From positions 1 to 35,587 of the forward strand of contig CAZWIF010000005.1 of NCBI GenBank assembly GCA_964634355.1: a DNA stretch of 35,587 nucleotides. Reading direction: 5' to 3'. Positions 1 through 6,718 of this stretch are shown piece by piece. The position numbers were made by a program, and so were the translations under genes. The notes under the pieces are model-generated. The model was not told the DNA's origin. It saw nothing but the letters and a program-made list of their open reading frames with translations, and ran no database searches. Origin of the DNA: CAKPSH01 sp964634355 (GTDB taxonomy: Bacteria > Bacillota > Clostridia > TANB77 > CAG-508). Each line of letters opens with the position of its first letter. The stretch's first letter is position 1.

Positions 1-72
1 TTATTTATTCCATAACTGTGATTTACTCCGTCACTGTTATTTATTCCATAACTGTGATTTACTCCGTTACTG
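1..72. repeat. 36-bp tandem repeat inside the DUF7666-type gene
   Basis: Two copies of a 36-bp unit (1-36 and 37-72) differ at one base. Each codes for a 12-residue unit containing VNHSYGIN. The array runs off the left edge, so the copy number is unknown. Confidence 0.85.
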
Positions 73-455
73 CAATACTGTTTTCTGTTGTATTCCTTTA
101 AAATTTTAATAAATTCGTCAAAAGTATATGTTTCTACTATCTCAATTACTTGTGCAACTGTTTTTTCTTCTTTGTCAATTATTTTTTCATAAGCTCTAAC
201 TTTTGCAAATTCATTCCATTGTACGCACTCATAAAAGCCAAAACAGTCGAACGGGTTTTTGCTAAAATGAAGTCCCCATTTACATTCTTCTATGTTTCCG
301 TCTACTTTGTGAACTGTACCCTTTACGTTTCCGTTTTCATCTGCGTAACAATAATCCCCGTTTTTAGATTTAAAATTTTGATAAAACATTTTATAGCCCT
401 CTGCTAAAATTTCTTTATTTTTTAAATCTTCTCTATTTATTCTATATGTCTTCAT
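1..455 (-). CDS. DUF7666-type phage protein with tandem Asn/Gly repeats (C-terminus beyond window)
   Basis: The ATG at 455 follows AAAGGAGAAAGAAAG, and the frame stays open to the window edge, giving about 151 visible residues. The N-terminal part contains CKWGLHFSKNPFDCF and then FAKVRAYEKI and VAQVIEIVETYTFDEF. I recognise this as the fold of phage DUF7666 proteins, whose conserved core is a GxHFxxNPxDxF motif. Residues from about 126 form repeats of the type NGVNHSYGINNSDG, which in this family usually continue as a long repeat tail. The function is unknown. The gene overlaps the stop of the preceding small gene (ATGA), so the two are translationally coupled at the distal end of the replication operon. 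The family name is from memory; the repeat and start are seen directly. Confidence 0.7.
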   Translation of the reverse strand, partial: MKTYRINREDLKNKEILAEGYKMFYQNFKSKNGDYCYADENGNVKGTVHKVDGNIEECKWGLHFSKNPFDCFGFYECVQWNEFAKVRAYEKIIDKEEKTVAQVIEIVETYTFDEFIKILKEYNRKQYCSNGVNHSYGINNSDGVNHSYGIN

Positions 456-571
456 CTTTCTTTCTCCTTTTTATCTTTATATGCGATTATTCTCAAAGCG
501 ATATACTTTAATATTTTTGCTCTATTTGCTTCACTGAGCTTTAAAAACTGTTCTTTGTTTATCTCTATCAT
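452..571 (-). CDS. small hypothetical protein, 39 residues
   Basis: The ATG at 571 lies 5-6 bases after AGGAG. That ribosome site partly overlaps the DnaB stop codon, and the TGA at 454-452 overlaps the next ATG as ATGA. The product begins MIEINKEQFLKLSEANRAKI and ends in a Lys/Glu-rich tail. It is likely helical and soluble with no recognisable domain. The tight coupling to the genes on both sides supports its being real, but I cannot give it a function. Confidence 0.6.
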   Translation of the reverse strand: MIEINKEQFLKLSEANRAKILKYIALRIIAYKDKKEKER

Positions 572-581
572 TCGTTATCTC

Positions 582-1821
582 CTACAGTGTGAGATTTCTA
601 AACTCACTTATTTTTTTATCGAATCTGATCGGAATTTTTGCTAATCCCCCCGCTCTTTGTTTTTGTAAGTCGATTGTTATATCTTCTACTACACTATCTT
701 CTTCATTCTCTTTGTAAATTAATATTACATTATCTGCATCTTGTTCAATTGCTCCGCTTTCTCTTAAATCTGACATAGAAGGTTTTGCTTTTGCTGCATT
801 TCTATTTAACTGACATAGTGCAATGATGGGTATCTTTAACTCTAAACTTAGTAACTTTAACGTTCTAGATATTTCTGATATTTCTTGCTCTCTGTTGTTG
901 ACTTTGTTTTTAGTTTTAATTAATTGCAAGTAATCTATTATTAATAATCCTAAGTTGTTTTTATTCTTTAATCTTCTTGCATACGTTTCAATTTCTTGTA
1001 CACTTCTAATCTTTGTATTGATGAAGATTGGTAATTCAGATATTTGTATCTCTGCTTGTAATACCTTCTCCGCTTCTTCATCAGTTAAATTTCCTGTTCT
1101 TAATTTGTTGCTGTTTATATTTGCTTTTCTTGAAATTATCTTTTGTATTATTTGTGTCTCAGACATTTCTAAACTTATTATTCCTACTGTCATTCCTTTT
1201 TCTGCTATATGTACAGCTATTTGCAATGCTAGTGTTGTCTTTCCTACTCCGCGGTCTTGCTCCGATTATTGTTAATTCTTCTTCATGTAATCCGTTTGTT
1301 GCTTTATCTAAGTCAAATATTCCTGTATAATATTTGTAATCATAGCTAGAGCCTTGTATCATTTTTTGTTCTATCACATTTGATGTTTCTGCTACCATTT
1401 CCAAAAATGTTTTTTCTTTGTTTCCCTCGCTGTTTATTTCGTTCAATCTTTTTATTAGCTTTTCTATGAAAATTTCTATTTCTTCTTCATTTGACACCTT
1501 TTCTTTTATTTCATCACTTAATTTCATTATCTTTCTTTTTTTGCTTAAATTTTTAAGTTCTTTATAAGCATAATCAATCGTAGTTCCATACCAGCTTTGT
1601 GCTATTGTGCTTATGTATATTAAAATATCTGTATTTTCTTTTTTTATTGTGTTTTTTATGCTAAGCGGTGTCACTTCTTCTTTTTTGTCTTTTAAGATAT
1701 TAATCGCTCGTAATATTTCTTTATGTTTCTCAAATACAAAATCTTCTTCGTTTACGTTCAGATCTTCTTTCTGAAATATGATATAATCCAGTACTGCTCT
1801 TTCTATATCTTCATCGTACAT
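582..1821 (-). CDS. dnaB: Replicative DNA helicase, DnaB family (one CGG +1 shift)
   Basis: The hexameric replicative helicase loaded at the phage origin. The ATG at 1821 follows GAAAGGAT. Residues 1-100 form the helical DnaB N-terminal domain (MYDEDIERAVLDYI) and about 165-412 the RecA-like ATPase. The Walker A reads GARP-GVGKTT, Walker B is LLIIDYLQL, and the late motif QKQRAGGLAKIPIRFD binds nucleotide or DNA. In the plain reading frame the protein stops making sense at codon 191 (CGG, 1251-1249) and ends soon after. Skipping the C of that codon gives Pro190-Gly191-Val-Gly-Lys-Thr and the rest of a normal helicase of 412 residues, close to family length. The shift is thus inside the P-loop, and the unshifted product would have no ATPase domain. 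The gene follows the initiator gene by 3 bases. Confidence 0.93.
1248..1251 (-). other. CGGA +1 shift site in dnaB
   Basis: The codon context is CCG CGG AGT. Reading C-GGA as Gly restores the Walker A motif P-G-V-G-K-T. Confidence 0.85.
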
Positions 1822-1824
1822 GTT

Positions 1825-2613
1825 TTATCCTTTCTCAAGTATTTTCTTTTTGTACTCTTCTTCATTGTAATTAACTTCTTTGTACTCTACTTTTTCTTTT
1901 GCTTTTACTTGCTTCTTTGAATTATTTTTTTGCGATTTAAATTCTTCTTGTTTGATTTTAAATTGTCTTGCTGTTTTTATATTGTTATTACAGCAATCGT
2001 TAAGTATTGATACAACATAATGCCAATTTCGTTTATTTCTGCTTACCGCTTCTTTCATACACTCAATTATCAATTCTGATTGCAGTCCATTTTTTAAATA
2101 TTGCCCTATGTCTTCTGCTACAAACGGTGTTATTAGTGTTATGTTGTTTTCATAAAAATCTATTATTTCTTTCATTTCTTCTCGATGATTTAAGTCAACT
2201 TGATTCTCTTCTTCTTCTTCTTCTTTATTAATACTTGTATTATTCTCTTTTCGATTTTGTGAATACCCCTTTATTTTTTTGTGAACACCTATTTCGATTT
2301 TGTGAATACCCCTATCAGCAATTGTTGATACATCAGTTAATGTAATTTCTCTTTTTTCAATCTCGTTTGTATTTTTTCTATAAACATATTTTAATACCAC
2401 GTAACCGTTTTTAGCTAAATTATTTATCCACGTGCTTATTGTTGATGTTCCTACTTTATATATTTTTGCAAAATATGAATTAGTTGCCCAGCATTTGCCG
2501 TCTTTATTAGCTAATGCTGTTATCTCCCCATATAGTAATTTTTCATTTGCTCTTAGCCTATCATCATATCTTATTTTTGCGGGTACAACTGCAAAATAAT
2601 TCGGATTTTCCAT
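1825..2613 (-). CDS. Replication initiator / helix-turn-helix replication protein
   Basis: The ATG at 2613 follows AGGAGGAAAAAC. Residues 1-90 (MENPNYFAVVPAKIRYD, then LLYGEITALANKDGKCW and a winged-helix segment GTSTISTWINNLAKNGYV) match the N-terminal winged helix of Bacillota phage replication proteins. The C-terminal half (EEMKEIIDFYENNITLITPF) resembles a DnaD-like domain that recruits the helicase. The gene sits directly before dnaB, the usual initiator and loader position. Between the domains a basic linker carries three similar units (GIHKIE, GVHKKI, GYSQNRK). These are encoded by the iteron-like DNA repeats at 2251-2313, an arrangement like lambda O. The length of 262 residues is normal. 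Confidence 0.82.
   Translation of the reverse strand: MENPNYFAVVPAKIRYDDRLRANEKLLYGEITALANKDGKCWATNSYFAKIYKVGTSTISTWINNLAKNGYVVLKYVYRKNTNEIEKREITLTDVSTIADRGIHKIEIGVHKKIKGYSQNRKENNTSINKEEEEEENQVDLNHREEMKEIIDFYENNITLITPFVAEDIGQYLKNGLQSELIIECMKEAVSRNKRNWHYVVSILNDCCNNNIKTARQFKIKQEEFKSQKNNSKKQVKAKEKVEYKEVNYNEEEYKKKILEKG
2251..2313. repeat. Iteron-like direct repeats, candidate replication origin
   Basis: The 20-mer TCGATTTTGTGAATACCCCT occurs perfectly at 2251-2270 and 2294-2313. A degenerate copy containing TTTTTTTGTGAACACCTAT lies between them. The GTGAA cores start at 2259, 2281 and 2302, spaced 22 and 21 bp, so all three sit on one helix face. They lie inside the initiator gene, where lambdoid phages keep their origin. 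The match to an origin is inferred. Confidence 0.6.
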
Positions 2614-2657
2614 GTTTTTCCTCCTCTGTTCGACAAATTCTCCTGTTTCATAAAGAA

Positions 2658-2993
2658 CTATACTTTTAGAATTTCTTGAACTTTATATTGTAACAAGAAC
2701 AGCATTTCCATATTACTGATTTTGTATTTCACATCAAAATATTGTTTTAAATCTAGTTCTTGATATGCATAACGCATTGCTCTTTCTACTCTTGAAAACG
2801 TTGTCCTGTGTCTTTTAGCAATTTCCATGTAAAGTCTTGTCATTGTTAACTTTTCTTGATTTCTGTTCATTACAATAATTACTGCTGTTTGCCAATATTT
2901 AAAACCTAAAAAATTTATTTTCATTCCCATGTTTTTTAATACTTTCTTTGTTGTTTCTTGTATTTCTTTGTCTGATATAGTATTATTTTCCAT
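2658..2993 (-). CDS. Spo0A C-terminal-domain-like DNA-binding protein
   Basis: The ATG at 2993 follows AAAGGAGAGGAAA; an upstream ATG at 3071 lacks such a site and lies inside the preceding gene. The 111-residue product consists almost only of a domain like the Spo0A DNA-binding effector region: KNMGMKINFLGFKYWQTAV, then TMTRLYMEIAKRHRTT and FSRVERAMRYAYQ. The last part matches the Spo0A signature, in which TTxSRVERAIRHAI is the recognition helix. There is no receiver domain and hence no phospho-acceptor, so any regulation must differ from that of Spo0A. It probably binds 0A-box-like DNA, either to control phage genes or to interfere with host sporulation. The domain assignment is strong; the role is inferred. 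Confidence 0.78.
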   Translation of the reverse strand: MENNTISDKEIQETTKKVLKNMGMKINFLGFKYWQTAVIIVMNRNQEKLTMTRLYMEIAKRHRTTFSRVERAMRYAYQELDLKQYFDVKYKISNMEMLFLLQYKVQEILKV

Positions 2994-3004
2994 TTTCCTC
3001 TCCT

Positions 3005-3418
3005 TTATATGTAATTTTTTCCGTATTTTTCTATGAATTCTTCTTTTGTTTTTTTGTAATAATCTATCCACGCCTTTTGCGCCACTTTTTTTAAATATCT
3101 GTTAAGTTTGTCCCCATTTTTGCCGTGAACTCCGTTTGTTCCGCGGTGATCTTCTTCTGTTAAAAACACAATGAGTCCGTCTTTTATGCTTTTATTTCTA
3201 TATGCTCGACTAAAAAACACTTCATGTCTTTCATTGTACTTCTTAGTTCTTTTTGTACTGTATTTAGAGCTTTTCGGCATAATACAAAAATCTGTTATTA
3301 TTTCTTCTTTCTTTACTTTTTCTATCTCTTTGTGTTTAATGTTTTTATGCTTTTTGACTTTTATTTCCTTGTTTTTCGGACATGGATTAAAGCTTTTACT
3401 TAAATCTTTTACTATCAT
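3005..3418 (-). CDS. Conserved phage protein, HNH/Orf-like family
   Basis: 137 residues; the ATG at 3418 lies after a weak AGAGTGAGAAAAG site. The N-terminus is Lys-rich. The core is ERHEVFFSRAYRNKSIKDG, then LTEEDHRGTNGVHGKNG and LKKVAQKAWIDYY, ending EEFIEKYGKNYI. This pattern (RHEVF...H.G..GVH...FG.NYL) is shared with a large group of Bacillota phage replication-module proteins annotated as HNH-nuclease-like or as recombination Orf-like. The usual N-terminal zinc knuckle is reduced to a single Cys here, so a catalytic role is doubtful. It is placed among the replication genes. The family link is from memory of the pattern. Confidence 0.65.
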   Translation of the reverse strand: MIVKDLSKSFNPCPKNKEIKVKKHKNIKHKEIEKVKKEEIITDFCIMPKSSKYSTKRTKKYNERHEVFFSRAYRNKSIKDGLIVFLTEEDHRGTNGVHGKNGDKLNRYLKKVAQKAWIDYYKKTKEEFIEKYGKNYI

Positions 3419-3510
3419 TCTTTTCTCACTCTCTGTTAAAATTTGACATTCTTTGTTTTATATGTTAATATTAATATGTAAATAGATTTTACAAAGATTT
3501 AAAGCCCGAA

Positions 3511-3876
3511 CTAGATTAGTTTTCCGAGCACGTCTAGTTCGCTTTTTATTTTATTTTGTAAATTTTCTACACTTCTATATTGTTGTGTATTTGCTATGTC
3601 TTTTATATGTCTTAATACGTCTCTTAGCTCTTCATTTTCGTAACGTAATTCTTTATTTTCTTCATGCACTGCTAGATTTTCTTTTGTTAGTTCTTCATCT
3701 GTTTTTCTTTCTAACAATGTTTTTATTAATTTATCTTTACTCTTTGTTGTTTCATTTACTAGTAATTCTGTTTCGTTTATCTTTTCTTGTAATTCTTTTT
3801 CTGCTTTTATCGCTTTATACGTTGCTAATATTAAAACTAATATTGTTAAAAATAAGATTATTAATATAATAAACAT
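3511..3876 (-). CDS. Membrane-anchored coiled-coil protein
   Basis: 121 residues. The start at 3876 is preferred because GGAGGAAAAGAA lies immediately upstream; an earlier in-frame ATG at 3894 precedes that ribosome site. Residues 2-23 (FIILIILFLTILVLILATYK) form one transmembrane helix. The rest is a long charged coiled coil (ELQEKINETELLVNETTK and so on). The likely topology is a short outside N-terminus with a cytoplasmic coil. Small phage membrane proteins like this are common early genes of unknown role. Confidence 0.65.
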   Translation of the reverse strand: MFIILIILFLTILVLILATYKAIKAEKELQEKINETELLVNETTKSKDKLIKTLLERKTDEELTKENLAVHEENKELRYENEELRDVLRHIKDIANTQQYRSVENLQNKIKSELDVLGKLI

Positions 3877-3897
3877 TTCTTTTCCTCCTTTCATTTT

Positions 3898-4014
3898 TTA
3901 ATAAATCGTATTTTGCATAAATGCATACATAAATCCTGCTACACCTAAAGCCCAGCCTGCTGTATATACTACTGCTTGTCCTACTAGTTTGTATATTTTA
4001 TCCGCTTTTTTCAT
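3898..4014 (-). CDS. Small membrane protein, 38 residues
   Basis: The ATG at 4014 lies after GAAAGGAAGTGAAATAA. The sequence is MKKADKIYKLVGQAVVYTAG followed by a hydrophobic glycine-rich helix (WALGVAGFMYAFM). One predicted transmembrane segment with a short basic N-terminus suggests an inner-membrane peptide. It lies between two other small early genes with no gap longer than about 20 bases. Function unknown. Confidence 0.6.
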   Translation of the reverse strand: MKKADKIYKLVGQAVVYTAGWALGVAGFMYAFMQNTIY

Positions 4015-4019
4015 TTATT

Positions 4020-4127
4020 TCACTTCCTTTCAATGTTAATAATATCAACTTTTACATTTTCTTGCTCTGCATATATTTGTATTAGATTTTTTAGTATTTC
4101 TATTTTTAATGTTTCTTCTATATTCAC
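4020..4127 (-). CDS. Small hypothetical protein, 35 residues, GTG start
   Basis: The GTG at 4127 lies 6-10 bases after GAAAGGAAGTGA; the ATG just upstream is followed at once by a stop. The product is MNIEETLKIEILKNLIQIYA plus a short charged tail. Its TGA overlaps the ribosome site of the next gene. It is probably the first gene of the leftward early operon, as a divergent promoter region lies upstream. Confidence 0.5.
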   Translation of the reverse strand: MNIEETLKIEILKNLIQIYAEQENVKVDIINIERK

Positions 4128-4151
4128 ATATAATCACTTCCTTTCTTTTTT

Positions 4152-4189
4152 TGTACCGTGTCGCATTTTACGGTTTTTTGTGTTATAAT
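4152..4189 (+). promoter_or_regulatory. Divergent control region with extended -10 and a 14-bp motif shared with 6846
   Basis: An extended -10 (TG-T-TATAAT, 4181-4189) faces the plus-strand gene at 4215; no good -35 is visible. The 14-mer TGTACCGTGTCGCA (4152-4165) recurs, inverted, at 6846-6859 upstream of the serine recombinase. It is GC-rich for this genome, and it lies where transcription of the leftward early operon must begin. Confidence 0.5.
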
Positions 4190-4214
4190 CTACCTCGAAA
4201 GTGAGGTGATTATA

Positions 4215-4523
4215 TTGAGTAAAAACGTGAAAGTTGATTTTTCAAGTCTTGAAAAATTTTCTAAAAATTTGAAAAAAGTTTCTGGAACTCACTCATATAA
4301 AATGGGAGAAATTCTAACTGATAAATTTATTTGTAAAAATACTAATTTCAATACTTTAGATGAATTCATGAAAACCTGTGGCATTCACAATGATGAAGAA
4401 TTTAAAGCTTTCCCTGATGCCGAAATGGACAAGTTCGTTCAATCTCATAGCCATTTCTCGTCATGGAAAGATATGCTTCAAACTGCAAGTGCTGAACATT
4501 TAAAAAAACAACTAGGTTTATAA
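4215..4523 (+). CDS. Hypothetical early/lysogeny protein, 102 residues, TTG start
   Basis: The TTG at 4215 is chosen because GAGGTGAT lies 4-5 bases upstream and a TATAAT promoter about 30 bases upstream; a GTG at 4158 would precede that promoter. The product begins MSKNVKVDFSSLEKFSKNLK and ends ASAEHLKKQLGL. The middle has two Cys and a His/Phe-rich stretch (FVQSHSHFSSWKDM). I recognise no domain. It is transcribed towards, and overlaps by 6 bases, the end of the cro-side operon, so its transcription would be antisense to that operon. It could be a superinfection-exclusion or switch-modulating protein, but this is only a guess from location. Confidence 0.6.
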   Translation: MSKNVKVDFSSLEKFSKNLKKVSGTHSYKMGEILTDKFICKNTNFNTLDEFMKTCGIHNDEEFKAFPDAEMDKFVQSHSHFSSWKDMLQTASAEHLKKQLGL

Positions 4524-4649
4524 TTTATTTTGCAATTCCAACATTTCTTGGAGTTGCTTTTTTAAGCATTCTATTTTTTCAATTGCCTCCGTTGTATCAA
4601 CTTCGATTTTTACTGTTATTTTTTGTGCAAGTTCATTTTCTACTTTCAT
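4518..4649 (-). CDS. Small phage protein, 43 residues
   Basis: The ATG at 4649 follows GAAAGGGTGTGTAAAT. The product MKVENELAQKITVKIEVDTT continues into an amphipathic helix rich in Leu, Gln and Glu (KKQLQEMLELQ). Similar short proteins with a VKIEVDT strand and C-terminal helix are common in Bacillota phages; the role is unknown. It lies downstream of the Cro-like gene, separated from it by an operator copy at 4671-4686. Confidence 0.6.
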   Translation of the reverse strand: MKVENELAQKITVKIEVDTTEAIEKIECLKKQLQEMLELQNKL

Positions 4650-4670
4650 ATTTACACACCCTTTCTTTTT

Positions 4671-4686
4671 GTACATCATGTTGTAC
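4671..4686. promoter_or_regulatory. Fourth copy of the switch operator (between cro and 4649 gene)
   Basis: GTACATCATGTTGTAC matches the operator consensus GTwCAnCwTGTTGwAC seen three times in the main switch region. It abuts the cro stop codon, so binding there could block read-through or a local promoter. Confidence 0.6.
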
Positions 4687-4881
4687 TTATTCTTGAAAAA
4701 AAATATCAATTACTTTTCTTCCTAATGCACTAGCCAGTTTTTCCAATGTTGCATTTGTTACTACATTAGTCTTATTATTTTCTAATTCAGATATAGTAGT
4801 TCTTGAAACTTTAGATTTATTTGCCAAATCTTCTTGCGACATATCTTCTTCCTCTCTTACTTCTCTTAGCCTATTTTTCAT
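4687..4881 (-). CDS. Cro-like XRE-family regulator
   Basis: 64 residues; the ATG at 4881 follows GAGAGAGGTG. Almost the whole protein is one Xre/Cro helix-turn-helix: MKNRLREVREEEDMSQEDLA, then the recognition segment KSKVSRTTISELENNKTN and a closing helix LEKLASALGRKVIDIF. It is divergent from the S24 repressor gene across a region with three operators, which is the classical CI/Cro layout. It is expected to bind the same operators and to favour lytic growth. No in-frame CGG occurs in it, in contrast to the opposing repressor. Confidence 0.9.
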   Translation of the reverse strand: MKNRLREVREEEDMSQEDLANKSKVSRTTISELENNKTNVVTNATLEKLASALGRKVIDIFFQE

Positions 4882-4897
4882 TTTTTCACCTCTCTCT

Positions 4898-5001
4898 GTT
4901 CAACTTGTTGTACATATAATATCATTATTTATTTTCTTTGTCAAGCATGTTGAACAAAAAAGTAAAAAAAAATATTTGACTTTTTGTTCATCTTGTTGTA
5001 C
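4898..5001. promoter_or_regulatory. Lysis/lysogeny operator cluster (three sites)
   Basis: Three 16-bp near-palindromes: GTTCAACTTGTTGTAC (4898-4913), GTCAAGCATGTTGAAC (4940-4955) and GTTCATCTTGTTGTAC (4986-5001). The implied full palindrome is GTTCAACATGTTGAAC. The first lies at the start point of the cro promoter, the second over its -35, the third between -35 and -10 of the repressor promoter. This predicts repression of cro and autoregulation of the repressor. Confidence 0.82.
4916..4944 (-). promoter_or_regulatory. Leftward promoter of the cro-like gene
   Basis: On the minus strand TTGACA (4944-4939), a 17-base spacer and TATTAT (4921-4916). The -35 is overlapped by the operator at 4940-4955. 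Confidence 0.8.
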
Positions 5002-5004
5002 AAT
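4976..5004 (+). promoter_or_regulatory. Repressor promoter
   Basis: TTGACT (4976-4981), a 17-base spacer and TACAAT (4999-5004). The spacer is almost filled by the operator at 4986-5001, so the repressor should switch off its own gene. Confidence 0.8.
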
Positions 5005-5036
5005 ATAGATATATCAACTATTTGGAGGTATTACAA

Positions 5037-5715
5037 ATGTTTTTAGGTGATTTAATAAAAGAATATAGGTCAATTAACAAACTATCTTTAAGAGATTTTG
5101 CTAAACAATGTGGATTAAGTCATACATATATTTCTGCGTTAGAAAAAAATATAGACCCTAGAACTGGCAAGCCTATTGCTCCCACTTTAGATACCGTAAA
5201 ATATGTATCTCGTGGAATGAACAAATCTATAGAAGAAATATTGAAAGTGTTAGATGAACAACAAGAATTTATAGTGAATGAAGATATTAGCAAAGATAAA
5301 CTAGACCAATTAGGAAACCCAGTTGTAGAAGTTCCGCTTCTTGGTGTAGTAAAAGCCGGATATGATTATCTTGCACAAGAAAACTGGATTGGAACAGTAG
5401 ATGTAGATAAAAAACTAGCTGAAAGTGGAAAAATGTTTGCGTTAAAAATAAAAGGAGACAGTATGTCTCCAGTACTGATAGAAGATGATATAGTAATTAT
5501 TAAAAAACAAGAAGATTTTGAAAGTGGCGATATAGTAGTTGCTATAATTAACGGAGATGAAGCTACAATAAAAAAAGGAAAGAAAAGCGATAATAGCATT
5601 TTATTGCAACCGCTTAATACTAACTATGAACCGCTTATATTTACTTATGATGAAATGAAGACTATACCTGTTGCAATAGTTCGGTATAGTAAAACAATTA
5701 AAAAGGGAATTTTGA
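5037..5715 (+). CDS. CI/LexA-like S24 repressor (one CGG +1 shift)
   Basis: The ATG at 5037 has GGAGGT 7 bases upstream. Residues 5-65 are an Xre helix-turn-helix (LSLRDFAKQCGLSHTYISAL). Residues 95-225 are an S24 peptidase domain: Ala107-Gly108 (KAG) as the self-cleavage site, Ser142 in GDSMSP as nucleophile, and Lys179/180 in EATIKK as general base. It should hold the lysogenic state and be cleaved in the SOS response. Near the C-terminus the frame meets CGG (5682-5684). Read straight, the tail is RYSKTIKKGILKILTIKL. With the C skipped it becomes GIVKQLKREF then TGA at 5713-5715, the usual ending of this family (PVxIxGxVxxLxR.F). The shifted product has 225 residues. Confidence 0.9.
5682..5685 (+). 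other. CGGT +1 shift site in the repressor
   Basis: The context is GTT CGG TAT. C-GGT read as Gly gives the family-typical last strand and an earlier stop at 5715 instead of 5738. Confidence 0.75.
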
Positions 5716-5758
5716 AAATATTAACTATCAAGTTATAATAATAAAAGGGGATTAACAT

Positions 5759-6470
5759 ATGGAGTATAATGTATATATAGATGAAAGTCGGGGATGAGGG
5801 TATAAAAAGAGGTAGTGAGTGGTTTATATTAACTGCAATAATTGTTCCGAAAGAATATGACTTAATTTTATCAAACAAGATTGTAAAAATAAAAGAAACA
5901 ATGAAAATGAATAGAAAAAACCAGCTTCACTGGAATAAAATCTTAAAATATGATAAAAAAATACAAATAATATATGATTTAATTGCTGAAAATTTTAAAA
6001 TAATTCATGTTGCAATCAATACTTATGAAATAAACAAATTAAAATCTAAAGATTTATACCCATATTTTATGAGCTATTTGATAGAAAGAGTTTCTTATTA
6101 CGTTTCTAACAACAAAGGAAAATGTAATATTTTTATAAGCACAAGAAACGAAAATAGTAAAGAAAAGACCAAACATTTAAAAACAGAATTGATGAGTAAA
6201 AGAACTTATCATCATATTGTTATTAAGTGTATCAATGACATTAAATTTATAGACAATAGAGAAAGAAATCTATTACAATTAGCAGATGTTTGTTGTAGCT
6301 CTTTTGCACAAGCTGTTAAATACAATACCAAACAAGAATGGGAATATGTTTTAAAATTGAAAGCAAACATTTGGAGCTATAAAGGCTTAATTATTGGCTA
6401 TGGTATTAAATTTTATCCACCAATAGAATGGTTTAATTGCTTTCCAATGTTAATCAATTTAACAGCATAA
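5759..6470 (+). CDS. DUF3800 protein (one CGG +1 shift)
   Basis: The ATG at 5759 follows AAAAGGGGATTAACAT, a good ribosome site. Straight reading gives MEYNVYIDESRG and a stop. Skipping the C of CGG (5789-5791) gives MEYNVYIDESGDEGI, exactly the N-terminal signature of DUF3800, and an intact 236-residue protein. An in-frame ATG at 5781 exists but has no ribosome site and would lose the Asp8-Glu9 motif. Later features are LHWNKILK and the acidic helix IDNRERNLLQLADVCCSSFA. DUF3800 proteins have an RNase H-like fold with Asp/Glu metal ligands and are often phage- or defence-associated; their substrate is unknown. A structured RNA follows directly, as known for this family. It lies 43 bases after the repressor and is probably co-transcribed in lysogens. 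Confidence 0.88.
5789..5792 (+). other. CGGG +1 shift site in the DUF3800 gene
   Basis: The context is AGT CGG GGA TGA. The zero frame stops 2 codons later; C-GGG read as Gly gives D-E-S-G-D-E-G. Confidence 0.85.
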
Positions 6471-6473
6471 TTA

Positions 6474-6571
6474 AAGAGTAATTCCCCCGATTACGTTATC
6501 CCATACGTCTATGCGTACTGCCAATAGACATGCTATCGACCCGTAATTTACTCGGCGAACAAATTACTCTT
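6474..6571 (+). ncRNA. DUF3800-associated structured RNA
   Basis: Immediately downstream of the DUF3800 stop lies a GC-richer block closed by a perfect 10-bp stem (6474-6483 with 6562-6571). Inside, CCGA/TCGG (6487-6490, 6552-6555) and TTACG/CGTAA (6491-6495, 6542-6546) form a second bulged stem, and GTCTAT/ATAGAC (6507-6512, 6524-6529) a third. Several DUF3800 RNA motifs have been described from comparative genomics beside such genes. Position and fold fit that class; which subtype it is I cannot say. Confidence 0.72.
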
Positions 6572-6684
6572 ATTATATATATTATACACTTTTTTTGAAA
6601 AAATGCAAGTTTTTTATAAAAAATGTTAAAGAAAATTATATATTTTCGTATATATAAAATAATTGATAAAAATGTATATTTTAT

Positions 6685-6713
6685 TTGACAATGAACATAT
6701 TATATAGTACAAT
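6685..6713 (+). promoter_or_regulatory. Promoter of candidate small RNA
   Basis: TTGACA (6685-6690), a 17-base spacer, TACAAT (6708-6713). No open reading frame with a ribosome site follows before a terminator at 6770-6799. Confidence 0.65.
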
Positions 6714-6718
6714 CTAAT

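Noticed and set aside
1..72. CRISPR array (36-bp repeats)
   Set aside because: The repeats are contiguous with no spacers and encode an in-frame 12-residue protein repeat.
2658..3071. Longer form of the Spo0A-like protein starting at 3071
   Set aside because: The extra Lys/Arg-rich N-terminus overlaps the preceding gene and lacks a ribosome site; AAAGGAGAGGAAA precedes the ATG at 2993.
5781..6470. DUF3800 starting at ATG 5781
   Set aside because: No ribosome site, and it would lose the Asp8-Glu9 motif; the ATG at 5759 has AAAAGGGG upstream and yields the full signature after the CGG shift.
6474..6571. tRNA, possibly a suppressor reading CGGN
   Set aside because: No acceptor or TPsiC pattern and no CCA-like end; the stems do not form a cloverleaf. 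I found no tRNA anywhere in the window, so the decoding tRNA would have to be host-encoded.
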